Source: Saprospirales bacterium
GTDB lineage: Bacteria > Bacteroidota > Bacteroidia > Chitinophagales > JADIYW01
DNA length: 64,000 nt
Assembly (NCBI GenBank): GCA_016711605.1
Contig: JADJSS010000045.1
Location: 248,001-312,000, forward strand
Direction: 5' to 3'
The notes beneath the pieces were generated by a model. The model had not been told where the DNA came from, ran no database searches, and worked only from the letters and a program-made list of their open reading frames with translations. The position numbers were made by a program, and so were the translations under genes. Of this stretch, positions 26,085 through 34,121 are shown one piece after another; within the stretch, counting starts at the first letter, position 1; each line of letters begins with the position of its first letter.

Positions 26085-26555
26085 ATGGCAATTATGAACA
26101 GATATACTCAGCGTCCAGTCCGGTTTTTAGAAGTCTTTCAGCAAGATGATTGGCAAATAAAAATTTATTTGATGTCTACAAAAGATACATCAGTTGATGA
26201 ACAGACGATTCAACTGGCAAAAGCGCAATTGCCAAAATGGTTATTAAATGCCAATAACTATCCGTTAGAAATATACTATATTGCCACATTGATCTTACAT
26301 CAGGGAAAAGAAGGTTGCTTTGCTATTATCAATTGGTGGATTGATGAAAACATGATGCAGAACCATGTGTATTTAGCAACAAACGAATATCCAACAGAGT
26401 TTGTTATATATTCCGACAAAGGCATCATTACATGTGTTTGGGAAATGGCAATATTGTGGTATGAACGAAACATGTGGATTAAGTATGTGTTGAAAAGACC
26501 TAAGAAACCTGATTTTAAAATGTATCTGAATAAACATTTAAACTCGTTTGTTTAA
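26085..26555 (+). CDS. conserved hypothetical protein, cotranscribed with the GlxA-type regulator
   Basis: A 156-residue soluble protein rich in Trp and Tyr (NWWIDENMMQNHVYLATNEY, CVWEMAILWYERNMWIKYVL). No signal peptide or membrane helix. I do not recognise a characterised family, though it resembles the small partner that often follows GlxA-type regulators in Bacteroidota. Its start is 1 bp after the regulator stop, so translation is coupled and a shared function is likely. Confidence 0.7.
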   Translation: MAIMNRYTQRPVRFLEVFQQDDWQIKIYLMSTKDTSVDEQTIQLAKAQLPKWLLNANNYPLEIYYIATLILHQGKEGCFAIINWWIDENMMQNHVYLATNEYPTEFVIYSDKGIITCVWEMAILWYERNMWIKYVLKRPKKPDFKMYLNKHLNSFV

Positions 26556-26595
26556 TAATAAACAAGCATGTATTTGACCGTTTAATAATAATTAT

Positions 26596-29190
26596 ATGAA
26601 CAAATTAAACTCTATTTTTATAATACTTGGTATTATACTGGCTACTCATTTCTCTGTTTTTGCTCAGCAAGACAGTATAAAAAAATTACCTTCAATGCAT
26701 AAGCAACGTAACAACAATATAGACATAAAACACATTGCTTTAAATCTCCGATTTAATTGGCAAAAAAAGCAAGCAATAGGCATAGCAACCATAACCTTAT
26801 CGCCAACTATTGCTTCGAATCAAATTGAATTAGATGCAGGAATGCTAACCATAAATTCTATTGTCTTGCAAAATGGTACTGCACTAAAATATAAGTATGA
26901 TGAAAGTGATAAAGACAATGCTTTGAACATTACATTAGACAGGATTTATAATGCTAATGAAGAAGTTACTATAGTTATAGATTATCATACCAATCAGGTA
27001 AACGAAATTGACCCGAATAATTTAAGTGGCAGCAACGGAAAAGGATTGCGCTTTTCTCAACCAACTTCAAACGACCCAATCAAACCTAAAGAAATCTGGT
27101 CTATTGGTGAACCACATTCTAATCATTACTGGTTTCCATGTTATGATGCGCCTAATGATTTGCGTACTACAGAATTTATTGCAACGGTAGATAAACAACT
27201 GACAGTAATTTCAAATGGCAACCTCGTCGAAACTATAGTAAATACGGATGGTACACGTACTTTTCATTATATAACAGACATACCTTATGCTAATCATTTA
27301 ACGTCTTTTGTAGTTGGTGAGTTTATAGATGTTCAGCAAGAATATGATGGTATTCAATTGCATAATTATGGTTATAAAAATGAAAAAAAATGGATAGAAG
27401 CTAGTACCGTTCGCTTGCCAGATATGATGAAATTCTTTTCAGAATCTATTGGTGTAAAATTTCCTTATCAAAGGTATTCACAGGTTTTTGTGCAAGACAT
27501 AGGTAGTTTCACTTCAAACAATGCTGTATCTACTATTACAGAAAATATGATAGATGATTTTCCTACACACGCAGACTTCTATTATTTATGGGACATGACT
27601 GAAGCTGAAGCACTGGCGCAACAATGGTTTGGAAATTATTTATCCTGTACAGATTGGAGTGATGCTTGGATCAATAAATCGTTTGCTCATTACCTGAATG
27701 GAATTTACAATGAACATAAAAATGGAAAAGAAGAGTTTTTATTATGGCAGCATAATTTTGATCAGGGAACTTACTTGAATGATTGGAGTGCAGGGATTAG
27801 CCATCCAATAGTTACTAAAAACTATGAAAATGCAGAAACGTTTGTAGCCGATAATTATGCAACTGTTCGAGGTTCGTTGGTATTACACATGCTGCGTAAG
27901 CATTTAGGTGATGTTATTTGGTGGAAAGCTATCCACTATTTTGTAATAGATAATAAGAATAAATCAGTTACCACAGCAGATTTTCAAAAAGCAGTAGAAA
28001 AGGCGAGTGGTGAGTCAATGGATTGGTTTTTTGATCAATGGATCTTCAAAATGGGTCATCCAGTTTTTGAAGTTACAAAACAATATGATGCAGCAAAAAA
28101 GCAATTAACATTATACGTAAAACAAACTCAAAAACCTGATTCAACAAGTGCATATCCGCAAACAATATTTTTTAAAGGAAAACTAGATATTGAAATTGAT
28201 GGAAAAATTGAAACGGTTTTTGTAGAAGACACAGTTGAAAATACATTTACATTTTCTTTAGCGCATGCACCTAAGTTTATCAACTTTGATTATGAAAATA
28301 CCTGGATTAAAGAACTTGTCTTCACAAAATCATTTGATGAATATGTTGAAGAGTTTCAATATTCAAAAGATATTTTAGCTCGACAAGCAGCGATGATGGA
28401 ATTAGTAACTATTGTAAAAAGCGAAGATGCTACAACTGAACAACGAGCAAAAATTGAAACCATATTGCGTAATACTATTTTAAGTAATGCTTATTGGCGT
28501 CTGCGTTTAGGTGCAGTATCACAGTTGCAAAATCTTATTTCGCCAATGCAGCCAAATGATGCCACGATAGCTGTTTTATTAAGTGTAATTAAAAATGAAA
28601 AATCATGGTTGAAAGCAGGTGCCATTCGGTTTTTAGGTACTACAAAAAATCCAAAATTCACAGCTATTTATTTGCAGGCATTACATGATTCCAGCGATCG
28701 TGTTATAAGTGCTGCAGCCGTTTCATTAGGTAAAACGAAAAGTCCTTTAGCATTTAATGCGCTCGCGAAATTAGTCAGTAAACCATCTATGAAAAGTCAA
28801 AGTGTATTAAGTGCCTTGGTTGGTTTAAAAGAATTAGGTGATAAACGTGGTTATAAAATTGCTTATAATGCATTGGCAGATTTAAAATTACCACGCTGGC
28901 GATTGCCAACACCACCAGTTTGGGATTTTCGAATTACTGCTGCTGAAACGATTGTTTCACTTGGTAAAGCAAGTGCTGTATATCCAATGATTATGAGTCG
29001 TTTCAACCAATCGATGAAAGAAAATGATTTAAACGGAATTTTTAATAATCTACTACTTATTTCGATTTTAGGAGACAAACGCGGACAAGCAGCATTTGAT
29101 ATATTAAAAGTAAAATTCAAAAATGACGAAAATGCTATGACAGCAATAAATCAATTTGAAGCACAATTTAGAAATGCCATAAAAAAATAA
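26596..29190 (+). CDS. M1-family aminopeptidase homolog lacking the zinc site (pseudoenzyme)
   Basis: An 864-residue exported protein (signal peptide 1-23). Residues about 35-230 match the M1 N-terminal saddle domain (WSIGEPHSNHYWFPCYDAPNDLRTTEF), 240-560 the thermolysin-like domain and 590-860 an Ala-rich HEAT-like C-terminus. The catalytic set is gone: where M1 enzymes have HEXXH there is E338-A-L-A-Q342, and the third zinc ligand, expected exactly at 361, is Lys (WINKSFAHY). The GAMEN-type motif is replaced by FTSNNAV. Fold landmarks such as QQWFG and DWSDAWIN remain, so the protein is folded but cannot bind zinc in the normal way. Confidence 0.88.
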   Translation: MNKLNSIFIILGIILATHFSVFAQQDSIKKLPSMHKQRNNNIDIKHIALNLRFNWQKKQAIGIATITLSPTIASNQIELDAGMLTINSIVLQNGTALKYKYDESDKDNALNITLDRIYNANEEVTIVIDYHTNQVNEIDPNNLSGSNGKGLRFSQPTSNDPIKPKEIWSIGEPHSNHYWFPCYDAPNDLRTTEFIATVDKQLTVISNGNLVETIVNTDGTRTFHYITDIPYANHLTSFVVGEFIDVQQEYDGIQLHNYGYKNEKKWIEASTVRLPDMMKFFSESIGVKFPYQRYSQVFVQDIGSFTSNNAVSTITENMIDDFPTHADFYYLWDMTEAEALAQQWFGNYLSCTDWSDAWINKSFAHYLNGIYNEHKNGKEEFLLWQHNFDQGTYLNDWSAGISHPIVTKNYENAETFVADNYATVRGSLVLHMLRKHLGDVIWWKAIHYFVIDNKNKSVTTADFQKAVEKASGESMDWFFDQWIFKMGHPVFEVTKQYDAAKKQLTLYVKQTQKPDSTSAYPQTIFFKGKLDIEIDGKIETVFVEDTVENTFTFSLAHAPKFINFDYENTWIKELVFTKSFDEYVEEFQYSKDILARQAAMMELVTIVKSEDATTEQRAKIETILRNTILSNAYWRLRLGAVSQLQNLISPMQPNDATIAVLLSVIKNEKSWLKAGAIRFLGTTKNPKFTAIYLQALHDSSDRVISAAAVSLGKTKSPLAFNALAKLVSKPSMKSQSVLSALVGLKELGDKRGYKIAYNALADLKLPRWRLPTPPVWDFRITAAETIVSLGKASAVYPMIMSRFNQSMKENDLNGIFNNLLLISILGDKRGQAAFDILKVKFKNDENAMTAINQFEAQFRNAIKK

Positions 29191-29234
29191 TAATTTTAAA
29201 ACTGTATTTAAATAATCAACCTAAAAATAGAGAA

Positions 29235-29759
29235 ATGAAAAGATCAGAATTAAATCCAATGCCAGTTTATTTTGACAGATACATAAATTTAGCTGATGAT
29301 GTAGAATTAATGGATGCCTTGCAAATAAGTTTACAGGAATTGGAAAATGTGCCAATTGAAAAATGGAAAGCATTAGGTGAAAAAGTGTATGAACCAGGCA
29401 AATGGACAATTAAAGATTTATTGCAACATGTAATTGATACCGAACGTGTATTTGTTTATCGTGCAACGTCTTTTGCAAGAAAAGACGAACAAAAAATGCT
29501 GGGTTATGATGAAGAATTATTTTCAATGAATGCACAAGCCAATCGCAGAATGATTGATGATTTATTGGAAGAACTGATTTTATTGCGCAAATCCACCATA
29601 CTGATGTTCAGGTCATTTACAGATGAAATGCTTCAAACTTTGGGAAAAAGTTATAACAGCGAATATTCAGCAGCTTCAATTGGTTTTATGTTGTCAGGTC
29701 ACCAACGTTGGCATTTAAAAGTCTTGGAAGAACGCTACTTTCCATTATTGGACAATTAA
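29235..29759 (+). CDS. DinB-like (DinB_2) protein
   Basis: A 174-residue helical-bundle protein with the DinB_2 landmarks GKWTIKDLLQHVIDTERVF (about 56-74) and the C-terminal LSGHQRWHLKVLEERY (about 155-170), whose His residues form the usual metal triad. Cytoplasmic, no signal peptide. The family member in this window at 1616-2191 is only distantly similar. It lies 44 bp after the M1-like gene and may share its transcript. Confidence 0.88.
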   Translation: MKRSELNPMPVYFDRYINLADDVELMDALQISLQELENVPIEKWKALGEKVYEPGKWTIKDLLQHVIDTERVFVYRATSFARKDEQKMLGYDEELFSMNAQANRRMIDDLLEELILLRKSTILMFRSFTDEMLQTLGKSYNSEYSAASIGFMLSGHQRWHLKVLEERYFPLLDN

Positions 29760-29866
29760 CAGCTTATTTCTTTCCACATGATGTTGCAAAGATTTCTGTA
29801 GTTTCTTTACATTTTATTAAAAATAAGAATAATTTAGCGAATCTTTTTTTGAATTAAAAGTAAAAT

Positions 29867-30727
29867 ATGCAAGGAATATTAATACCGATTGGTGGAAATG
29901 AAGACAAAGGAATTGGCAAAAATGAAATGTACACCTTAGAATTTATTGGCAAAGGAATTTTGGCAAATGTGGTGAAAGAAAGTGGTGGCACAGATGCAAA
30001 AATTGTAGTAATTACAACTGCTTCAAGTATTCCGCAGGAAATTGGACAAAATTATATGGAAGCATTTAATAAACTTGGATGCAGAAATGTAATAATTTTA
30101 GATATTCGAGATCGTGAAAAATCAGAAGAACCAGAAATTTTACAAATTATTTTAGATGCTGATTGCGTGTTGTTTTCAGGTGGTGATCAATCTAAGATAG
30201 TTGATTTTATTGGTGCTACGAGCTTGCATCAGCTTTTATTTAAGAAATTAGAACAAACACATTTCGTATTGGCTGGAACCAGTGCTGGTGCCATGTGTAT
30301 GAGTAAAGAAATGATAAAGGGCGGCCATAGTTCAGATGCATTATTTAAAGGTGGTGTGCATATGCGCGATGGAATGGGTTTCTTAGATGATGTCATTATC
30401 GATTCGCATTTTATTCAACGTGGTCGTTTTGGAAGATTGACCGAAGCTGTTGCTACGTTTCCACATTTACTTGGAATTGGCTTGGCAGAAGATACTGGCT
30501 TAATTATTCGCAATGGAAACGATTGTGAAGTTGTTGGTTCAGGTATGGTGATAATTTTTGATCCAAGTGATTTACAACACAATAATGTAGCTGTGTTGAA
30601 ACCAGGTTTACCTGTTTCTATTACTAATTTGAAAGTAAATATACTTGCAGATGGTGATAAATATTTCTTAGATGAAAGAAGAGTTGCTGTAATGACGCTG
30701 GAAGAATATGACAGAATACAAGCTTAG
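29867..30727 (+). CDS. cphB: cyanophycinase
   Basis: A 286-residue serine peptidase-like enzyme (family S51) that hydrolyses cyanophycin to beta-Asp-Arg dipeptides. The core motifs are PIGGNEDKG at the N-terminus, CVLFSGGDQSKI (about 104-115) and the nucleophile elbow VLAGTSAGAMCMS (Ser at about 139), then DSHFIQRGRFGRL (about 183-195) with the catalytic His. No signal peptide, so it acts on intracellular granules made by CphA. Full length. Its last four bases overlap the convergent lipase gene. Confidence 0.95.
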   Translation: MQGILIPIGGNEDKGIGKNEMYTLEFIGKGILANVVKESGGTDAKIVVITTASSIPQEIGQNYMEAFNKLGCRNVIILDIRDREKSEEPEILQIILDADCVLFSGGDQSKIVDFIGATSLHQLLFKKLEQTHFVLAGTSAGAMCMSKEMIKGGHSSDALFKGGVHMRDGMGFLDDVIIDSHFIQRGRFGRLTEAVATFPHLLGIGLAEDTGLIIRNGNDCEVVGSGMVIIFDPSDLQHNNVAVLKPGLPVSITNLKVNILADGDKYFLDERRVAVMTLEEYDRIQA

Positions 30728-31545
30728 TGTTTTCTTTCTTTTAAATCGTGAATTAAATCTGCAAAAAACTGATGCGCATTGAATTTTGTGTTTCCAAAAA
30801 ATTGAGTTAAACCAACCATATCAGCATGGCTCACAGAACTGGCAGTTTCCGATTGTATCAAGCCTCGATAATTTCCCCATTTGCATGATTCGATTCCAAC
30901 CATACCATCGTTTCTTCCTTCATATTCACGAATAATATACGCCATCGTTTTCCATAACATATTCGGATATTCTTTGTTAACGTGACTCGCGTAACTTTGA
31001 TAATAAACTTTTGATGAATCATGCACTTCATCATTAAATTGTTTCATCGCATCCGTAGTTACTTGCACTACAGCGCGCAAACTATCTGGTCGTTTGTCGC
31101 CAATCAACATAGCATATAAATTCACTAAACGCGCCGTAGCAAATTTTGGCAATGGCAATTTTCCTAAAATTATATCTGCTAAATGTGTTCCCTGATGTGG
31201 TGTGCCTAATGTAGTAATACTTGAAATATGATTTTCCATTCCTAGCTTACTTACCACATATCTTGATTCTAAACCACCTTTTGAATGACCAATTAGATTT
31301 ACTTTATCTTTCTTTGTTTTTTCCATAATATCCAAAATTCTGAATTTTAGTTTTATAGAATTATCTGGAATAGATATAAATGCTTCTTGATTGGCTGTAT
31401 AAACGTCGCAACCTTTTAGTTTTAATGATTCAGGAATATTTCCCCAATAATTCATAATTCTATTTTGATCATGAAAACCTAAACCACTCACTAATATTAT
31501 TGGATACTTTGTATTACAGTAGGATAAATCTGACGACTCTTTCAT
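30724..31545 (-). CDS. triacylglycerol lipase-like alpha/beta hydrolase
   Basis: A 273-residue alpha/beta hydrolase. The oxyanion region is PIILVSGLGFHDQ (about 14-26) and the nucleophile elbow GHSKGGLESRYV (about 103-114), as in Burkholderia/Pseudomonas family I lipases, followed by TLGTPHQGTH (about 129-138) and a C-terminal SHADMVGL with the catalytic His. The acid is probably the Asp in EGRNDGMVGIES. No signal peptide is visible, so it is either cytoplasmic or exported unconventionally. It converges on cphB with a 4-bp overlap. Confidence 0.85.
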   Translation of the reverse strand: MKESSDLSYCNTKYPIILVSGLGFHDQNRIMNYWGNIPESLKLKGCDVYTANQEAFISIPDNSIKLKFRILDIMEKTKKDKVNLIGHSKGGLESRYVVSKLGMENHISSITTLGTPHQGTHLADIILGKLPLPKFATARLVNLYAMLIGDKRPDSLRAVVQVTTDAMKQFNDEVHDSSKVYYQSYASHVNKEYPNMLWKTMAYIIREYEGRNDGMVGIESCKWGNYRGLIQSETASSVSHADMVGLTQFFGNTKFNAHQFFADLIHDLKERKH

Positions 31546-31610
31546 TTATTTAAAGGAATGGAATTATAAAAATGCACGCAAGTATATAATTTGTAATCTA
31601 AAAAACAAAC

Positions 31611-31628
31611 AACTTAATATTAAGTTTG
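31611..31628 (+). promoter_or_regulatory. palindrome over a TAAGTTTG box, probable promoter of the Phe/Tyr operon
   Basis: AACTTAATATTAAGTT (31611-31626) is a perfect 16-bp palindrome, and the -7 box TAAGTTTG (31621-31628) overlaps it. A transcript from here would begin about 55 bp before the leader peptide start at 31691. The -33 element is weak, so the call rests on position and the box. Confidence 0.45.
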
Positions 31629-31690
31629 TATTTAACTGTGAATTAATATAAAAATAGTTGCATTTTAAAGTAATTCTTTTTTTATTTGTG

Positions 31691-31738
31691 ATGATGAATA
31701 ACACATTTTTCTACGGCTATTATTTTTTTCGCAACTAA
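31691..31738 (+). CDS. Phe/Tyr leader peptide of the pheA operon
   Basis: A 15-codon frame encodes MMNNTFFYGYYFFRN: seven of fifteen residues are Phe or Tyr, in the runs FF, YGYY and FF. It lies upstream of an intrinsic terminator, which itself precedes the prephenate dehydratase gene. Such a composition next to a terminator is the hallmark of ribosome-mediated attenuation: scarcity of charged tRNA-Phe or tRNA-Tyr stalls the ribosome on these codons. The stop codon is immediately followed by a CGAGAC segment that can pair with the terminator's 5' arm. The second ATG (31694) may be the start. Confidence 0.85.
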   Translation: MMNNTFFYGYYFFRN

Positions 31739-31807
31739 GCGAGACAAAAAATACTGTAAAAAAATAAAAGTATAATAAGTCTCGAAATAATTTCGAGACT
31801 TTTTTTA
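31739..31807 (+). terminator. attenuator: antiterminator segment and intrinsic terminator
   Basis: The terminator stem AAGTCTCGAAA (31777-31787) with TTTCGAGACTT (31791-31801) is 11 bp and perfect, followed by a run of T (31800-31806). The segment GCGAGAC (31739-31745), right after the leader stop, is complementary to GTCTCG in the 5' arm (31779-31784). A ribosome that finishes the leader covers GCGAGAC and lets the terminator form. A ribosome stalled earlier on Phe/Tyr codons leaves it free to pair and prevent termination. Confidence 0.85.
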
Positions 31808-31857
31808 TAAAATAAAAAATGTCTTTTAGGATTTAGGTTAAAAATAAACAGATGAAA

Positions 31858-31927
31858 TGAGCATGAGTATTTCACACCAAAATGAAATGATTATTTGTGA
31901 ATTCCTTCCGAAAAATCGGAATGCTCA
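31858..31927 (+). other. predicted branched RNA structure in the pheA leader
   Basis: A closing helix TGAGCAT (31858-31864) with ATGCTCA (31921-31927) encloses two hairpins, ATTTCA/TGAAAT (31869-31888) and TTCCGA/TCGGAA (31906-31921). It lies between the attenuator and the first pheA codons. It may be only a 5' UTR fold; no known riboswitch is recognised. Confidence 0.35.
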
Positions 31928-31945
31928 ATCATAAACAATAAAAAT

Positions 31946-32788
31946 ATACAGAAGAAAAATAAAATAGCTATACAAGGATTTGAAGCATCATTTCACGAAA
32001 TTGCTGCACTGAAATTTTTTGGAAATGATTTTGAAACGGTTGAATGTGCTTCGTTTCCTGTATTGTTTAATGTAATGAAAAAAGATGATGCTAACTTTGC
32101 TGTATGTGCTATTGAAAATTCGTTAGCTGGTGCAATTTTGCCAAATTATGCGATGCTTAGAAATTCAGATTTAACAATAGTTGGTGAAGTTTATTTACGT
32201 ATTGAAATGAATTTAATGGCGTTGCCAAATCAAAAAATTGAAAACATCGAAGAAATACATTCGCATCCAATGGCATTGTTGCAATGCAGAAGTTTTTTTG
32301 ATAATTATCCAACTATACAATTAGTAGAATCGGATGATACTGCGTTAAGTGCAAAAGAAATTAAACAAAATCATATCAAACATCGAGCTGCTGTTGCAAG
32401 TAAGCGTGCAGCAGAAGTTTTTGATTTAGAAATTTTAGCTGAAGATATTCACGATAATAAACGGAATTTTACACGCTTTTTAATTTTACAGAATCGGTCA
32501 AAAGTCAGCAATCAACAGTCGACTATCAATAAATCATCAATTTCATTTCGTGCTCAGCATACAGCAGGTAGTTTGGCGAAAGTATTAACCATCATTGGTG
32601 AACACAATATCAATCTAACTAAAATACAATCACTACCAGTTGTCGGTGAAGAATGGCAATATTATATGTATGCTGATTTGGAATTTGATGATGTAGATAG
32701 TTACAAAAAAATGCTTTTAGAAATTGAACCATTAACAAAAGAATTAAAAATATTAGGTGAATATAAACAAGGTGAAAAACTAATTTGA
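31946..32788 (+). CDS. pheA: prephenate dehydratase
   Basis: Converts prephenate to phenylpyruvate, the committed step to Phe. The frame is homologous from KIAIQGFEASFHEIAALKFF, but the only in-frame ATG (32063) would cut off this conserved start. Upstream there is no ATG, GTG or TTG before the stop at 31898-31900. The most natural start is the ATA at 31946 (xQKKNKIAIQG), a rare start codon or a one-base error for ATG. Catalytic domain about 1-190 with HRAAVASKRAA and NKRNFTRF; C-terminal ACT domain (about 205-275; GSLAKVLTIIGEHNINLTKI) for Phe feedback. The interdomain linker contains a word-like repeat (SKVSNQQSTINKSS). First gene after the attenuator. Confidence 0.85.
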   Translation: MQKKNKIAIQGFEASFHEIAALKFFGNDFETVECASFPVLFNVMKKDDANFAVCAIENSLAGAILPNYAMLRNSDLTIVGEVYLRIEMNLMALPNQKIENIEEIHSHPMALLQCRSFFDNYPTIQLVESDDTALSAKEIKQNHIKHRAAVASKRAAEVFDLEILAEDIHDNKRNFTRFLILQNRSKVSNQQSTINKSSISFRAQHTAGSLAKVLTIIGEHNINLTKIQSLPVVGEEWQYYMYADLEFDDVDSYKKMLLEIEPLTKELKILGEYKQGEKLI

Positions 32789-32884
32789 AAATGTGCTAAT
32801 TTGAAAATTTGAAAATAACAGAATTTCTATCTGTGTCACTCTGTGAAAAATCTCCGTGTTCTCTGTGATAATAAAAATAAAAAG
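32789..32884. repeat. word-like intergenic repeats between pheA and the aminotransferase
   Basis: The spacer consists of two kinds of short reiterated words: AATTTGAAAAT variants, then CTGTGTCACTCTGTGAAAAA and TCCGTGTTCTCTGTG variants. From memory, such spacers recur in many Bacteroidota genomes. A GTG at 32843 opens the aminotransferase frame within it but is not needed, since a standard ATG follows at 32885. Confidence 0.5.
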
Positions 32885-34054
32885 ATGATAATAGAACCAG
32901 CAAATAAACTCCAAAACATCAATGAATACTACTTCTCTGCGAAGTTGAAAGAAATTGCACAGCTACGTGCAAGCGGAAAAGATATTATTAATTTAGGTAT
33001 CGGAAATCCTGATCAGGCACCATCGCAGCAAACAATTGATGCATTTAATACATCAGCATCCAACATAAAAAATCACGGATATCAAAGTTATATTGGTATT
33101 CCTGCGTTGCGCAAAGCCATGAGTGATTGGTATAAAGATACGTATGAAGTTGACTTAAATCCAGATTCAGAAATATTACCATTGTTAGGTTCTAAAGAAG
33201 GTATCTCTCATATTTCTCAGGCGTTTTTAAATGTTGGCGATAAAGTATTAGTACCCAATCCTGGCTATCCAACCTATTCGTCTGCTACTTATTTAGCTGG
33301 TGCTGAGCCAATTTATTATGACTTAGATGAAAGTAATAATTGGGCTCCTGATTTTACTAAAATTGATGAATCGATTTTAAAAGAAGCAAAAATCATTTGG
33401 GTTAATTATCCGAACATGCCAACAGGTGCAAAAGGTAATGATGAAATATTTAAATCATTAATTGAAATCGCAAATCATTATAAAATTTTAATCATCAATG
33501 ACAATCCATATAGCTTGGTTTTGAATGAAGGAAAACCGGTTTCTATTTTTCAAACGGATGGTGCAAAAGAGGTTTGTTTAGAGTTGAATTCATTAAGCAA
33601 ATCACATAATTTGGCTGGTGCGCGCGTTGGTTTAGTTGCTGGAAAAAAAGAATACATCGACACAATTTTAAAAGTAAAAAGTAATGTCGATTCTGGAATG
33701 TATTTGCCATTGCAAGAAGCTGCAATAGCAGCATTATCTAATGATTCGGCTTGGCACGAAGCACGCAACAATGAATATAAAAATCGTCGTGCGTACGCAT
33801 ATCAAATTATGGATGCTTTGGAATGTGTTTATAATAAAGAACAAATCGGTATGTTTTTGTGGGCAAAAATTCCTGACAGTTATAAAGATGTAGAACAATT
33901 AACAGAAAAGATTTTACATGAAGCAAATGTGTTTATCACACCAGGTTTTATTTTCGGAAGCAACGGAAACCGTTACATTCGCATTTCATTATGCAGTCCT
34001 GAGAAAGATTTGATAAATGCACATGATAGAATAAAAAATTTAATAAATAGGTAA
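32885..34054 (+). CDS. PLP-dependent class I/II aminotransferase of aromatic amino-acid synthesis
   Basis: A 389-residue fold-type I aminotransferase. Motifs: DIINLGIGNPDQAPS near the N-terminus, NPGYPTYSSA, WVNYPNMPTGA, the aspartate and Tyr for PLP in INDNPYSLV, and the Schiff-base Lys in LNSLSKSHNLAGARVG (about residue 237). It resembles the LL-diaminopimelate/aspartate aminotransferase group. Between pheA and tyrA it is expected to transaminate phenylpyruvate and hydroxyphenylpyruvate to Phe and Tyr. ATG 32885 is chosen because the preceding 14 codons are repeat-derived. Confidence 0.9.
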   Translation: MIIEPANKLQNINEYYFSAKLKEIAQLRASGKDIINLGIGNPDQAPSQQTIDAFNTSASNIKNHGYQSYIGIPALRKAMSDWYKDTYEVDLNPDSEILPLLGSKEGISHISQAFLNVGDKVLVPNPGYPTYSSATYLAGAEPIYYDLDESNNWAPDFTKIDESILKEAKIIWVNYPNMPTGAKGNDEIFKSLIEIANHYKILIINDNPYSLVLNEGKPVSIFQTDGAKEVCLELNSLSKSHNLAGARVGLVAGKKEYIDTILKVKSNVDSGMYLPLQEAAIAALSNDSAWHEARNNEYKNRRAYAYQIMDALECVYNKEQIGMFLWAKIPDSYKDVEQLTEKILHEANVFITPGFIFGSNGNRYIRISLCSPEKDLINAHDRIKNLINR

Positions 34055-34064
34055 GCAGTAATAT

Positions 34065-34092
34065 GTATGCAGTAAGCACAACTACTGCATAC
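34065..34092. repeat. hairpin made of word-like repeats between the aminotransferase and tyrA
   Basis: GTATGCAGTA (34065-34074) pairs perfectly with TACTGCATAC (34083-34092) around an 8-nt loop, within a spacer composed of GCAGTA and GCATAC words. No T-tract follows, so it is not a terminator. It may stabilise mRNA or be a simple repeat product. Confidence 0.5.
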
Positions 34093-34121
34093 TGTATACT
34101 TGCATACTCAATACTTAAAAT

